From assembly GCA_043763605.1 (NCBI GenBank), contig JAYULM010000563.1:1-23031 (forward strand): 23,031 nt of DNA, in the 5' to 3' direction. The notes beneath the pieces were generated by a model. That model was not told the DNA's origin. It searched no databases and saw nothing but the letters and a program-made list of their open reading frames with translations. The translations under genes were made by a program, and so were the position numbers. Source of the DNA: JACMIU01 sp043763605. GTDB taxonomy: Bacteria; Armatimonadota; Armatimonadia; Armatimonadales; Armatimonadaceae. How positions within the stretch are numbered: position 1 is the first letter of the stretch; each line of letters starts with the position of its first letter. Shown piece by piece: positions 1-9,058 of the stretch.

Positions 1-23
1 GGCGGTCCTGTAGCTTGTCTCCT

Positions 24-38
24 GTTCCCACAGGGAAC
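24..38. repeat. small perfect inverted repeat upstream of the RND gene
   Basis: GTTCCC and GGGAAC are separated by ACA. They lie about 75 nt upstream of the chosen RND start. This could be an operator half-site pair or a weak hairpin after an upstream gene; nothing else supports a role. Confidence 0.3.
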
Positions 39-113
39 GCAAGCGGAACGCTTCCACCGGAGGATGGAACATCCCCGAACCAGAGGAATGGATTTTCCAA
101 GCGAGAAACAACC

Positions 114-3100
114 ATGAACAATAAAAACTCACTTACCCGGCTCGCCTTCCGGTTCAAGCCGGTCACGTATCTGCTTACCGCGTTGCTGATGCTCGTCGGC
201 ATCGTCGGCTTGTTCACGATGTCCCGGCGGGAAGACCCTGATTTGCAGGGGCGGTTCGGGCAGATCATCGCCCTGTATCCCGGCGCGACGGCGGCGCAGG
301 TCGAGGAGTTAGTCACCGAGCGGATCGAGCGAACGCTACGCGAGGTGGACGACATAGGCATAGTCGAATCCGTGTCGCGTCCCGGGGTTGCCGTGGTCAG
401 TTTTGAAGCCGCCGACGACATGACCGGCACGCTCGCCAAGATGCTGGACGACGTGCGTGAGCGAATCGGCGATGTGCGGGCAGATCTGCCGGGGGGAGTC
501 ACCGCTGTTTCCGTCAACGACCGGTTCACCGATACGTCCGCGCTGATCGTCGCCGTGACCAAGCCGGGCGGCTCCGACCGTGAACGGGAAGCACTGGCGA
601 AACAGTTGCGGGAGCGGTTGCGCCTGCTCCCCGAAGTCGCCGAAGCGCGGCTACTCGGCGAACAGACCGAAACCGTCACCGTCGCGCTGTCGTCGCAAAA
701 GTTAGCGCAGTTAGGCGGCACCGTGACGCCGGACACGGTGGCGAACGCCCTCGCGCGAAAAAACGTGCTTTCCGGCACCGGTGGCTCCACGCAAAGCGGC
801 GAATCCCGCCTGTCGCTCGCCCCGACCGGCGAGTTTCGCACCGAAGCGGACCTGTTAGCGTTGGTCGTCGGAACGTCCGACACGAACTTCCCGGTCTATC
901 TGCGTGATGTGGCGACGGTCACGCGTGGCTACGCCGACCCGGCGACGTTCCGCCTGCGCGTCAGTGGCGAACCCGCCGTCGCCGTCACGGTGACGATGCG
1001 CAAGGGCAAGAACATTTCCGCGCTCGGTGACAAAGCGAAAGGCATTATCACCGAGTTGCAAAAAAGCGTGCCGTCCGGCACCGCGTTCACCGTGGTCAAC
1101 GATCTGCCGCGCTCCGTCGAGCGGCGCATCGCGGGCTTCTTCCACGAACTGTACCTCGCCGTCGGGATCATCTTCGCAGTCATGCTCCTGTTCATGGGCT
1201 GGCGTTCTGCCCTACTCGTCGGCGCGATTCTGCCGATCTCGCTCATCGCGACGTTCGCGACGATGTGGGTATCGGGGCGCGACATTCAGCAGATGAGCAT
1301 CGCCGCCCTGATCATTGCGCTCGCGCTGGTGGTAGACAACGCGATTGTGGTTCTGGACAACATTGAGGAGAAGATGAGCGACAGTTCCTCCCTGCCCCGC
1401 CGTCGCTCCCTCCCCCCAACCCCCTCCCTCATCGGAATGAGAGAGGGGGAGACAGAAGGATTCGCGGTACACGCCTCGCCTCCGGTGCATCAACTCCCCC
1501 TCTCTCATTCCGATGAGGGAGGGGGTTGGGGGGAGGGAGCGACGGCGGGGCAGGGAGGAACGCGCGAAGAAGCCGCCATATCCGGTGCGGAAGGGCTGAC
1601 CGCGCCGCTGATCACCTCGAACATGGTCGCCATACTCGCCTTTCTGCCGCTCGCTTTTCTGCCCGGGGGCGTCGGGGATTTCGTGCGCGACCTCGGTATT
1701 GTCACCTCGCTCTCGCTGGCGATCTCAGTGCTGATCAACTTGACCGTGACGCCGCTTCTGTGCGCCCGATTCCTGCGCGCCGGAAGCGAGGAAAAGAAGA
1801 CGGCGGTCCAGAAGTGGCTGGATCGCGGCGTGGACAGTTTGCGTGACGGCAAGGCGGGATTGGCGCAGTGGTCACTCCGGCGACCGGGGATCGTGGTCGC
1901 TATCGCCGCGCTGGCGTTGTTCGGATCGGTCAGCCTGTTGCCGCGCCTCGGGAAAGCGTTCTTTCCGCCCGCCGAGCGCGATCAGTTCGTGATCGATGTC
2001 TGGCTCCCCGAAGGGCGCGACATTTCCGCGACCGACGCGGCGGCGGCGGGCGTGGAAGCGGTGCTCGGCAAGGAAAAAGCCGTCCGGTCGTTCGTTTCGT
2101 ATATCGGTCAGGGCGGTCCGCGCTTTTACTACAACGTTTCGCCGGAAGCACCGACCCCGAACTACGCGCAGATCGTGGTCAACACGCAATCGCTGGACGC
2201 CACCGATGCGATGGTGCCGCGCCTACAGGAAACGCTCCGCGCGGCGGTTCCGCAGGCGCGGGTGATGGTGAGAAAACTGGAACAGGGACCGCCTATCGGA
2301 GCACCGATAGCCGTCCGGATCACCGGCGAGAACCCGCAAACGCTCCGCAAACTCGCCGCTGAAGTAAAGGAAGCGTTGAACGCGACGCCCGGCGCAACCG
2401 GCGTATTCGATAACTTCGCCGAACGCCCGCTTCGCTTGCAGGTGGACGTGGACGAGGATCGCGCCGCGCCGCTCGGTTTGTCGGCGCAGAGCGTGGCGCG
2501 TCAGGCGCGGCTGGCATTCAGCGGCGAAACCGTGACGTTACTACGCGACGGCGACGAGCAGATTCCGGTGGACCTGCGTGTCGCCGCCGGGGAGCGGCGC
2601 GGACCCGCCGATCTGCTGGATCTCTACGTCAACGGCAACGGCGTCGCGGTACCGCTCCGCTCGGTGGCGTCGGTGTCGCTCGCGCCGGAGGACGCGCGCA
2701 TCGTGCGCCGCAACGCCGAACGGACGCTGACCGTGTCCGCGTATTCCGACGGCTCGCGGCTGGCGTCCGACCTGCTGACCGACGCGCAGAAACGGCTGGC
2801 GAGTGTCGCGGTGCCCGCCGGGTACCGCGTCTCCTACGGCGGCGAGAACGAAGAAGCGGGCGATTCGTTCTCGCGGATGCTGACTGTGTTCGCGGTCGCC
2901 TTCGTGTTCAACCTCGTGATCCTGACCGTGCAGTTCAACGACGCGGCGATTGTCGCGGCGGTACTGTCGGCGGTGCCGCTCGGCGTGATCGGTGCGATCC
3001 CCGGGTTATATCTGGCGAACCAGAACTTCGGGTTCATGGCGTTCCTCGGCATCGCGGCACTCGGCGGATTGGTGACGAACCACACGATCTACATCTTCCA

Positions 3101-3419
3101 TTACGCTCTGGAGGAGGCGCACACGCGCCATCTGTCGATGGCGGACGCCCTGGTGGACGCGTCCCGCCGCCGCCTGCGCCCGATCCTGCTCACGGTGCTC
3201 CTGTCGGTCGGCGCGTTGTTGCCGCAGGCGTTCTCCGGTTCGCGCCTGTTCCCGCCGCTCGACTGGGCGATCATCGCCGGGCTGACGGTTTCCACGTTTC
3301 TGACCATGATCGTGGTCCCGAGCGTGTACGCCCTGTTGCGCGGCAAAAAGAGTCGGTTGGTCACGGAGTCCGATTCCGTGATGGTGGCACCATCCCCGGC
3401 GACGGCGACGTTGCCCTGA
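114..3419 (+). CDS. RND-family efflux transporter permease, with an in-frame repeat insertion
   Basis: This is an inner-membrane proton-driven exporter of the AcrB/HAE-1 superfamily, which normally works with a periplasmic adaptor and an outer-membrane channel. I take the ATG at 114, giving 1101 aa, because MNNKNSLTRLAFRFKPVTYLL is a typical RND start (cytoplasmic tail then TM1); an upstream in-frame start at 15 would add an implausible tail. TM4 carries the LVVDNAIVV motif, one Asp where AcrB has two. TM10 has GGLVTNHTIYIFHYA, so the AcrB relay lysine is Asn here, as in other HAE branches. Two periplasmic porter regions and late TM segments are present. Residues about 424-483 are low-complexity Pro/Arg/Gly sequence encoded by a long inverted repeat inserted in the cytoplasmic loop after TM4. 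Frame 2 closes at a TAG at 11-13, possibly the end of an upstream gene. Family assignment is secure; substrate is unknown. Confidence 0.93.
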   Translation: MNNKNSLTRLAFRFKPVTYLLTALLMLVGIVGLFTMSRREDPDLQGRFGQIIALYPGATAAQVEELVTERIERTLREVDDIGIVESVSRPGVAVVSFEAADDMTGTLAKMLDDVRERIGDVRADLPGGVTAVSVNDRFTDTSALIVAVTKPGGSDREREALAKQLRERLRLLPEVAEARLLGEQTETVTVALSSQKLAQLGGTVTPDTVANALARKNVLSGTGGSTQSGESRLSLAPTGEFRTEADLLALVVGTSDTNFPVYLRDVATVTRGYADPATFRLRVSGEPAVAVTVTMRKGKNISALGDKAKGIITELQKSVPSGTAFTVVNDLPRSVERRIAGFFHELYLAVGIIFAVMLLFMGWRSALLVGAILPISLIATFATMWVSGRDIQQMSIAALIIALALVVDNAIVVLDNIEEKMSDSSSLPRRRSLPPTPSLIGMREGETEGFAVHASPPVHQLPLSHSDEGGGWGEGATAGQGGTREEAAISGAEGLTAPLITSNMVAILAFLPLAFLPGGVGDFVRDLGIVTSLSLAISVLINLTVTPLLCARFLRAGSEEKKTAVQKWLDRGVDSLRDGKAGLAQWSLRRPGIVVAIAALALFGSVSLLPRLGKAFFPPAERDQFVIDVWLPEGRDISATDAAAAGVEAVLGKEKAVRSFVSYIGQGGPRFYYNVSPEAPTPNYAQIVVNTQSLDATDAMVPRLQETLRAAVPQARVMVRKLEQGPPIGAPIAVRITGENPQTLRKLAAEVKEALNATPGATGVFDNFAERPLRLQVDVDEDRAAPLGLSAQSVARQARLAFSGETVTLLRDGDEQIPVDLRVAAGERRGPADLLDLYVNGNGVAVPLRSVASVSLAPEDARIVRRNAERTLTVSAYSDGSRLASDLLTDAQKRLASVAVPAGYRVSYGGENEEAGDSFSRMLTVFAVAFVFNLVILTVQFNDAAIVAAVLSAVPLGVIGAIPGLYLANQNFGFMAFLGIAALGGLVTNHTIYIFHYALEEAHTRHLSMADALVDASRRRLRPILLTVLLSVGALLPQAFSGSRLFPPLDWAIIAGLTVSTFLTMIVVPSVYALLRGKKSRLVTESDSVMVAPSPATATLP
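1384..1561. repeat. REPIN-like long inverted repeat inside the RND coding sequence
   Basis: The arms are 1384-1451 and 1494-1561, 68 nt each, and I see no mismatch between them; the spacer is 42 nt. Each arm also contains an inner hairpin, CCCCCTCCCTCAT then CGGA then ATGAGAGAGGGGG, with one mismatch. The element is C-rich on one side and G-rich on the other. It is translated through in frame, adding about 60 residues between the TM4 helix and the conserved REEAAISGAEGL segment. No target-site duplication is obvious at its edges. Confidence 0.9.
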
Positions 3420-3439
3420 GCCGACGCAGAGGCGGAACA

Positions 3440-3468
3440 GACCGCGCATACTACCCGTGTGCGCGGTC
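3440..3468. terminator. possible hairpin terminator after the RND gene
   Basis: A 9-bp stem GACCGCGCA / TGCGCGGTC encloses an 11-nt loop, 20 nt after the RND stop. No T-run follows, so intrinsic termination would be weak. Confidence 0.4.
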
Positions 3469-3540
3469 CCCCGGGAATCTCCTATCCACCTGCCGATTCC
3501 ACTGTGAAAAATCTCTCGTTTCGCTTTCACGCGTTTAGGA

Positions 3541-3546
3541 TATAAT
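3541..3546 (+). promoter_or_regulatory. possible -10 box for the glmS operon
   Basis: A perfect TATAAT lies in a comparatively AT-rich stretch about 175 nt before the glmS ATG. No good -35 match stands at 16-18 bp spacing; GTTTCG at 3518 is the nearest. It would give a leader of roughly 165 nt. In that leader I see no recognisable glmS ribozyme core, although I could not fold it. Confidence 0.4.
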
Positions 3547-3720
3547 GGCAGGCGATAACACCCGTGTTCTGCGGACATGCCGCGCCTTTTCTCAATCGGT
3601 CGCCCCTATGACAAACGCTCCCGGCAGGAAACGCCGATCCTTTTCGCGCATACTCTAACGAATACGAACTCTTGCGGAAGGCGCTGCGACCCAATCGCCG
3701 CGTGTAGTAAACCAGACCAA

Positions 3721-5562
3721 ATGTGTGGCATCACCGGATACGTTGGGGAACGCCCCGGCGTACGAACCGTTATTGATATGTTGCGTCGCCTCGAATACCG
3801 GGGGTACGACTCGGCGGGCGTCGCCGTCGCCACCGCTGGCGGGGACGACATCGAGATAGTCAAGGCGGCGGGGAAACTCGCCGTTTTAGAGGGCGAACTG
3901 CACGACTACTGGGACAAATACGGTGCCGCCATCGGGCATACGCGGTGGGCGACCCACGGCGGACCGACGACCCCGAACGCACACCCCCACTATTCAGGCG
4001 ACGGGCGTATCGCGCTGATCCACAACGGCATCATCGAGAATTTTCAGGAACTACGCGACGAACTACAGGCGGCGGGATTCCGGTTTACGTCGGAAACCGA
4101 CACCGAAGTCATGGTCCATCTGGTAGACCGGGCGTACCGGCGAAGCGCGAATATGGAGGCGGCGATCCGGGACGCGCTGACGCACGTGACCGGCGCGTAC
4201 AGTATCGTCGTCGTGTCCGCGCATGAACCCGACACGCTCTACGCCGCGAAAACCGCGTCGCCGTTGATCGTCGGACTCGGCGAGGGTGAGAACTTTCTGG
4301 CGTCCGACATCCCGGCGGTGTTGCCGTACACGCGGCGTGTCGTGGTGTTGGAGGACGGCGACTTCGTTTCGGTGACGAAGACCGGGATACGCCTGACGAC
4401 CATTGCCGGGGAACCGGTGACGCGCGAACCGTTCACCGTGACGTGGGACGAACAGACCGCCGAAAAAGGCGGCTTTCCCCACTTCATGCTCAAGGAGATT
4501 TACGAGCAACCGCGCGCCATCGCCGACACGCTACGCGGGCGGATCTCACCGGATGAGACCGTGGTGTTGCCCGAGTTAGAAGCGTTCACACAAAAGCAGT
4601 TGGGGGCGTTCACGCGCGTACATATCGTCGCCTGCGGCACGGCGTACCACGCGGGCATGGTCGCCAAGCGGTTCTGGGAACATCTGCTACGCCGCCCGGT
4701 GGACGTTTCGGTGGCGTCCGAGTTCCGCTACGGCGACCCGCTGGTCGGATCGGACACGCTCTGCCTGGTCGTCTCGCAGTCCGGAGAAACGGCGGACACG
4801 CTCGCCGCGCTCCGCGAAGCACGGCGGCTCGGCGCGACCATCGTTTCCGTGGTGAACGTCGTCGGGTCGAGCATCGCCCGCGAGTCGGACGCCGTGGTAT
4901 ACACGCAGGCGGGCCCGGAAATCTGCGTCGCGTCCACGAAAGCGTATGTGACCCAGATCGTCGCTTTGTATTTGCTCGGCTTGCACATGGCGTTCGTCGA
5001 GGAGCGGCTTACCGTGGACGCGTTGAAAGTGTACGTGCGCGATTTAGCCGCGCTCCCGGACGCGGTCGAATCCGTGCTCGGCGGCGCATTGCTGGTGGAA
5101 GGTTTGGCGGAGCGACTTTCCGACCGCACGGTGTTCTTCTATCTGGGGCGCGGCTACGATTACGCGGTCTCGCTCGAAGCCGCGCTGAAACTGAAAGAGA
5201 TTTCGTACCTGCACGCCGAAGCGTACGCGGCGGGCGAGATGAAACACGGACCGCTCGCGCTGGTCGAGCCGGGCGTAGTGGTGATCTGTTTCGCGACCGA
5301 GCCGCGCCTGTTCGACAAGATGCTCAGCAACATCAAGGAGGTGTCGGCGCGCGGCGGAACCGTGGTCGCCATCGTCCCTGAAGGCGAAACCCGCGCGGAC
5401 GCGGCAGCGGACGAGATTCTGCGCATTCCGGCGGTGCGGACCGAGTTTTCGCCGGTCGTGTCGGTGGTGCCGCTCCAACTCCTGGCGTACCTGATCGCCC
5501 GCGCCCGTGGTTGCGAGATCGACCAGCCGCGCAATTTAGCGAAATCGGTGACGGTGGAATGA
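3721..5562 (+). CDS. glmS: glutamine--fructose-6-phosphate aminotransferase (isomerizing)
   Basis: GlmS makes glucosamine-6-phosphate from fructose-6-phosphate and glutamine, the first committed step to UDP-GlcNAc for peptidoglycan and LPS. The protein is 613 aa, the usual length. It starts MCGITGYVG, so removal of Met exposes the Cys nucleophile of the Ntn-type glutaminase; HTRWATHGGPT and HNGIIEN follow. The two SIS sugar-isomerase domains show VACGTAYHAGM (Cys305 region), SQSGETADTL, ASTKAYVTQ and HGPLALVEP (His509), and the protein ends DQPRNLAKSVTVE, the classic C-terminus. The start is fixed by the need for Cys2; the frame is open further upstream to 3577 but that extension would bury the nucleophile. 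No strong ribosome-binding site is visible. Its stop overlaps the next gene by ATGA. Confidence 0.97.
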   Translation: MCGITGYVGERPGVRTVIDMLRRLEYRGYDSAGVAVATAGGDDIEIVKAAGKLAVLEGELHDYWDKYGAAIGHTRWATHGGPTTPNAHPHYSGDGRIALIHNGIIENFQELRDELQAAGFRFTSETDTEVMVHLVDRAYRRSANMEAAIRDALTHVTGAYSIVVVSAHEPDTLYAAKTASPLIVGLGEGENFLASDIPAVLPYTRRVVVLEDGDFVSVTKTGIRLTTIAGEPVTREPFTVTWDEQTAEKGGFPHFMLKEIYEQPRAIADTLRGRISPDETVVLPELEAFTQKQLGAFTRVHIVACGTAYHAGMVAKRFWEHLLRRPVDVSVASEFRYGDPLVGSDTLCLVVSQSGETADTLAALREARRLGATIVSVVNVVGSSIARESDAVVYTQAGPEICVASTKAYVTQIVALYLLGLHMAFVEERLTVDALKVYVRDLAALPDAVESVLGGALLVEGLAERLSDRTVFFYLGRGYDYAVSLEAALKLKEISYLHAEAYAAGEMKHGPLALVEPGVVVICFATEPRLFDKMLSNIKEVSARGGTVVAIVPEGETRADAAADEILRIPAVRTEFSPVVSVVPLQLLAYLIARARGCEIDQPRNLAKSVTVE

Positions 5563-6560
5563 CGCGAAGCGAAGCACTGGCTATCATCTCCCGGTTCGGA
5601 GAGCGGCGTGTCCTGGTCGTCGGCGACCTGATGGCGGACGAACATATCTGGGGGCACGTCCACCGCGTTTCGCCGGAAGCCCCGGTGCTGGTCGTGGATG
5701 TCGAGGAGGAAACGTTCGTGCCCGGCGGCGCGGCGAACGCGGCGAACCAACTGCGGGCGTTCGGTGCCGACGTGGTTTTAGCGGGCGTGGTCGGCGCGGA
5801 CGCGGCGGGACAGGCACTCACGGAGCGTCTGACCGAACTCGGCATGGACACCGGGGCGGTAGTAATCTCTCCGGACCGCCCGACCACGCGCAAAACCCGC
5901 GTCGTCGCCGGAACGCAGCAGGGGGCGCAACAGGTGGTGCGCGTGGACCGTGAAAAACGGTCCCCGCTACCGCCCGACATCGCGGCGACGCTGATCGAAA
6001 AGGTCGCGGGTCAGATAGCCGATTGTGACGCTCTGTTGTTTTCCGACTACACGAAGGGCGTTTTGAGTGAGGAAACGGTCCGCGCCATCACGGAAACGGC
6101 GCGGTCACGCAAGCCGAACATTGTAATCACGGCGAACCCGAAACCGGCGTCGGTGCGCTTTTTCCGCGACGCCGACATCGCGCAACTCAACCGGAGCGAG
6201 GCGGACGAAGCCCTGCGCGCGCACCTTTTCGAGTCGCCGGACGCCGCCGTGTTTCACGAGGCGGGTGTGCGCCTGCGCGACTATCTCGGCTTGCGAAACC
6301 TGCTCGTGACGCGCTCCGCGCAGGGCTTGACGGTGTTCACGGCGGACGGCAAATACACCGACATCCCGCCGCACCGGATCGACGTTTTCGACGGCACCGG
6401 GGCGGGCGACTCCACCATCGCAGGCGTGACACTCGCACTCGCGGCGGGCGCGTCTATTGTAGAAGCGGTCGAGATCGGCAACGCGTCGGGCGGTGCCGTG
6501 GTCCGCAAGGTCGGTGTCGCGACCGCGACGCATGAGGAAATCGCGATTTTGTTCGATTAG
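5559..6560 (+). CDS. D-glycero-beta-D-manno-heptose-7-phosphate kinase-like PfkB sugar kinase
   Basis: This 333-aa PfkB-fold kinase resembles the kinase half of HldE/RfaE (HldA), which phosphorylates heptose-7-phosphate at C1 for ADP-heptose synthesis. Visible motifs are VVGDLMADEHIWG near residue 20, VSPEAPV, PGGAANAANQL (about 55-65), RPTTRKTRV, QQVVRVDREKR, SDYTKGVLS, and the anion-hole/catalytic DGTGAGDS at 278-285 with Asp284 as the likely base. The cytidylyltransferase half of HldE is absent, so a separate HldC-type enzyme would be needed. Where HldE usually has VDPKG this protein has TANPKP, so the exact substrate is less certain. The ATG lies inside the glmS stop (ATGA), implying translational coupling. 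The stop codon lies within the left arm of an inverted repeat. Confidence 0.85.
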   Translation: MTRSEALAIISRFGERRVLVVGDLMADEHIWGHVHRVSPEAPVLVVDVEEETFVPGGAANAANQLRAFGADVVLAGVVGADAAGQALTERLTELGMDTGAVVISPDRPTTRKTRVVAGTQQGAQQVVRVDREKRSPLPPDIAATLIEKVAGQIADCDALLFSDYTKGVLSEETVRAITETARSRKPNIVITANPKPASVRFFRDADIAQLNRSEADEALRAHLFESPDAAVFHEAGVRLRDYLGLRNLLVTRSAQGLTVFTADGKYTDIPPHRIDVFDGTGAGDSTIAGVTLALAAGASIVEAVEIGNASGGAVVRKVGVATATHEEIAILFD

Positions 6561-6736
6561 GTTGTTAGGTTGTTGGGTGGTTCGGACGGTGAACCGTTTC
6601 GCTACGCGTCTGCGGCGGGAACCCTTCGGGTTTGCGCAACGTCGCGTCCGCCGGTTTCCCGCTCGCAGAGCGTCCGCCGCAGGCGCGTAGCGGAACGGTT
6701 CACCGTCCGAACCACCCAACAAACCAACAACCTAAT
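6556..6736. repeat. REPIN-like long inverted repeat between the heptose kinase gene and ugd
   Basis: Arms 6556-6618 and 6674-6736 are 63 nt each with 4 mismatches, around a 55-nt spacer. Each arm contains an inner hairpin GGTTC-N7-GAACC. The outer edge overlaps the heptose kinase stop codon. It may act as a terminator or RNA-stabilising structure between the two genes. The slight divergence of the arms suggests an older insertion than the perfect element in the RND gene. Confidence 0.9.
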
Positions 6737-6762
6737 TTTTTACACTCGAAAGGTTACATAAC

Positions 6763-8121
6763 ATGAATATCTGCGTTATTGGCACTGGCTATGTGGGACT
6801 GGTTACCGGCGTTATCTTCGCCGACCTCGGCAACGACGTTATCTGCGTCGATAAAATGGAGGAAAAGATCGCCCTTCTCAATGCGGGCGTGATGCCGATC
6901 TACGAACCGGGTCTGGAAGAAATGGTCGCCCGGAACGTGGACGAAGGGCGATTGACCTTTACCACGGATCTTCCCTCCTCGGTCAAGAAGTCGGAAGTGA
7001 TCTATATCTGCGTCGGTACGCCGCCCCGCCCCGACGGTTCGACCGACATGACCTACATCGAGGGTGCGGCGCGCGGCATCGCCGAATCCGTCGAACGCTA
7101 CACGGTCGTGGTCAATAAATCCACGGTTCCGGTCGGCACCGGCGACTTTGTGAAAAAGACGATCACTGACAACCTGCGCCGCCGCGTGGATTTCGACGTG
7201 GTCTCAAACCCCGAGTTTTTGCGCGAAGGCTCCGCCATCCACGATGCCATGAACCCGGACCGGATCGTGATTGGCGCGCCGAATCAGGTCGTCGCCTTGC
7301 GAATTCTGGAGTTGTACGCCCCGCTGGAAAGCAAAATGATCCTCACCGACGTGGCGTCGGCGGAAATGATCAAGTACGCCTCGAACGCGTTCCTCGCCAT
7401 GAAAATCTCGTTCGCCAACTCGGTCGCCAACCTGTGCGAAAAGGTCGGCGCGGACGTGATCCAGGTCGCCAAAGGGATGGGGACCGACAACCGAATCGGC
7501 ACCGCGTTCCTGCAAGCCGGTCTGGGATACGGCGGTTCCTGCTTCCCAAAAGACGTTCGCTCGCTCCTGCACACCGCGCAGGACAACGGCTACGACTTCC
7601 CGCTCCTCGCGGCGACGGTGAATACCAACGAGGCGCAGACCAAGCGATTCATCGCCAAAATGGAGGCGGCGGTCGGCGGTTTCGCGGGTAAGAAGATCGC
7701 GGTCTTAGGGCTGGCGTTCAAGGCGAACACCGACGACATGCGCGAAGCGAAAAGCCTCGAAGTGATCGAAGCGTTGCTACAGGGCGGCGCGACCGTGACC
7801 GCATTCGACCCGATAGCGATGGAAAACACGAAGTCGTTCTACCCGAACCTGACGTACTCGCGTACGGCGTTCGACGCGGCGACCGGCGCGGACGCGGTGG
7901 CGGTGCTGACGGAGTGGAACGAGTTCAAGCAACTCAACCTGGAGCGGCTCAAGGAAGTGATGGGCGGGAATCTCGTCTGTGACGGGCGCAACCTGTACGA
8001 CCCGGCGAAGATGGCGCGGCTCGGCTTCCAGTACGTGTGTGTCGGGCGTGGCAACGTTTCCGCGACGGCGGAAGCGGCGCAGGCACTGGCGTCGCTGGAT
8101 GCGCTATCGATGGTCAAGTAG
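6763..8121 (+). CDS. ugd: UDP-glucose 6-dehydrogenase
   Basis: This enzyme oxidises UDP-glucose twice with NAD+ to give UDP-glucuronate, used for exopolysaccharide, LPS modification and pentose-sugar synthesis. The 452-aa protein has the N-terminal Rossmann motif GTGYVG at residues 7-12 and VDKMEEKI next to the NAD ribose site. It also has the NPEFLREGSA loop, the central helix segment with KYASNAFLAMKISFANS, and GLGYGGSCFPKD holding the catalytic Cys260. The C-terminal UDP-binding domain contains LGLAFKANTDDMREAKS. The start MNICVIGTG is unambiguous, and GAAAGG stands a suitable distance upstream. It follows the heptose kinase gene by 202 nt, most of it inverted repeat, so it may have its own promoter. 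A related UDP-sugar or GDP-mannose dehydrogenase is possible but less likely. Confidence 0.95.
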   Translation: MNICVIGTGYVGLVTGVIFADLGNDVICVDKMEEKIALLNAGVMPIYEPGLEEMVARNVDEGRLTFTTDLPSSVKKSEVIYICVGTPPRPDGSTDMTYIEGAARGIAESVERYTVVVNKSTVPVGTGDFVKKTITDNLRRRVDFDVVSNPEFLREGSAIHDAMNPDRIVIGAPNQVVALRILELYAPLESKMILTDVASAEMIKYASNAFLAMKISFANSVANLCEKVGADVIQVAKGMGTDNRIGTAFLQAGLGYGGSCFPKDVRSLLHTAQDNGYDFPLLAATVNTNEAQTKRFIAKMEAAVGGFAGKKIAVLGLAFKANTDDMREAKSLEVIEALLQGGATVTAFDPIAMENTKSFYPNLTYSRTAFDAATGADAVAVLTEWNEFKQLNLERLKEVMGGNLVCDGRNLYDPAKMARLGFQYVCVGRGNVSATAEAAQALASLDALSMVK

Positions 8122-8135
8122 TAGCCGCGACCCCG

Positions 8136-8276
8136 CCCCAACCCGAAGCCCCCCCGCCCCCAATTCTGGGGGAGCCAGAGGGAAACCAGGCAGAGACGTT
8201 CGACCAACGGACGAAACGTTCCCGGCATCTGCTCTAACTCCCCCAGAATTGGGGGCGGGGGGGCTTCGGGTTGGGG
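8136..8276. repeat. REPIN-like long inverted repeat after ugd
   Basis: The arms, 8136-8174 and 8238-8276, are 39 nt each and perfectly matched, with a 63-nt spacer. Each arm has an inner CCCCCA-ATTC-TGGGGG hairpin and a C7 or G7 tract. It begins 15 nt after the ugd stop and may serve as a bidirectional terminator. No open frame in it looks real. Confidence 0.9.
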
Positions 8277-8357
8277 TGAATACGCCGACCGTGAAATCGG
8301 GTTCTGGCATCCAGTGTCGCAGGAGACATGCCCTGTCGGAACCGGTACAATATCACC

Positions 8358-8948
8358 ATGAACGATCTCACGAAACCGAGAAAGCACGTCGGCTTTATCC
8401 TTTCCGTCGCCGTATGCTTCACTACCGCCATCGCGACGCTCGCGGTAGCACAGACGCCCGCGTTCAAGCCGCTGACCGTGCAAAGCAGAATGGCGGTGAA
8501 CGGTATCGGACCGGTGCGCATCGGGATGCCACTGACGAAAGCCATCGATGCCACGCAGGTGAGTTGGAAGGTGGACTACACTCTTGACGGCAACGATTGT
8601 CGCTACGCCCACCCGGTAGACGCCCCCAAAGGCGCGGACGGTTTCGCGACCCTGTCGTTCATGGTCGTTGACGGCGTCGTCGTGCGCGCCGAAGTCGGGG
8701 CGCGCGGAATCGCCACGATGAGCGGTGTCCAGGTCGGCGATACGGAGCAAAAAGTGAAAGACACCTACCCCGGCAAGATCAAGAGTCAGACGCACCCGTA
8801 CGACGAAAAAGGGCACTACCTCATCTACACACCCACAGAGCGAAAAGACGCAAAATTCCGCATGATCTTTGAAACGGATGGCAAAGTCGTCACCGCGTAC
8901 CGCGCCGGTCGCGTACCAGAAGTGCATTGGATCGAAGGTTGCCTTTGA
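8358..8948 (+). CDS. exported protein of unknown function
   Basis: This 196-aa protein was not recognised as a named family. Residues 1-32 form a Sec-type signal peptide: KPRKH basic start, then a hydrophobic core FILSVAVCFTTAIATLAVA, with a likely cut near AVAQ. The mature part contains VNGIGPVRIGMPLTKA, a phrase common in small secreted bacterial proteins, and two cysteines (Cys81 and Cys195) that could form a disulfide. The C-terminal half is rich in beta-type sequence (MIFETDGKVVTAYRAGRVPEV). The start is the ATG at 8358; a further upstream in-frame start would run into the inverted repeat region. It probably acts in the periplasm or outside the cell. The next gene, 110 nt downstream, is also exported. 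Confidence 0.75.
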   Translation: MNDLTKPRKHVGFILSVAVCFTTAIATLAVAQTPAFKPLTVQSRMAVNGIGPVRIGMPLTKAIDATQVSWKVDYTLDGNDCRYAHPVDAPKGADGFATLSFMVVDGVVVRAEVGARGIATMSGVQVGDTEQKVKDTYPGKIKSQTHPYDEKGHYLIYTPTERKDAKFRMIFETDGKVVTAYRAGRVPEVHWIEGCL

Positions 8949-9058
8949 TTTTCATCTTTTCTTTTATCCTCCCGGAAGCACGGGGGAAAACTGACGTTTT
9001 AGAGGCAAACATTGCGGTTCCGCAGGAAATAATCTCTGTTGGGAGGAAGTAATACGCC

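Noticed and set aside
3577..3720. Extended glmS start 48 codons upstream
   Set aside because: It would place the catalytic cysteine internally; GlmS needs Cys right after the initiator Met.
3547..3720. glmS ribozyme in the glmS leader
   Set aside because: I see no match to the conserved core, and the ribozyme is mainly found in Gram-positive bacteria. Folding with a covariance model would settle it.
6619..6673. tRNA or structured RNA in the spacer between the heptose kinase gene and ugd
   Set aside because: The pairing is explained by the inverted repeat; no tRNA arms or CCA-type pattern is present.
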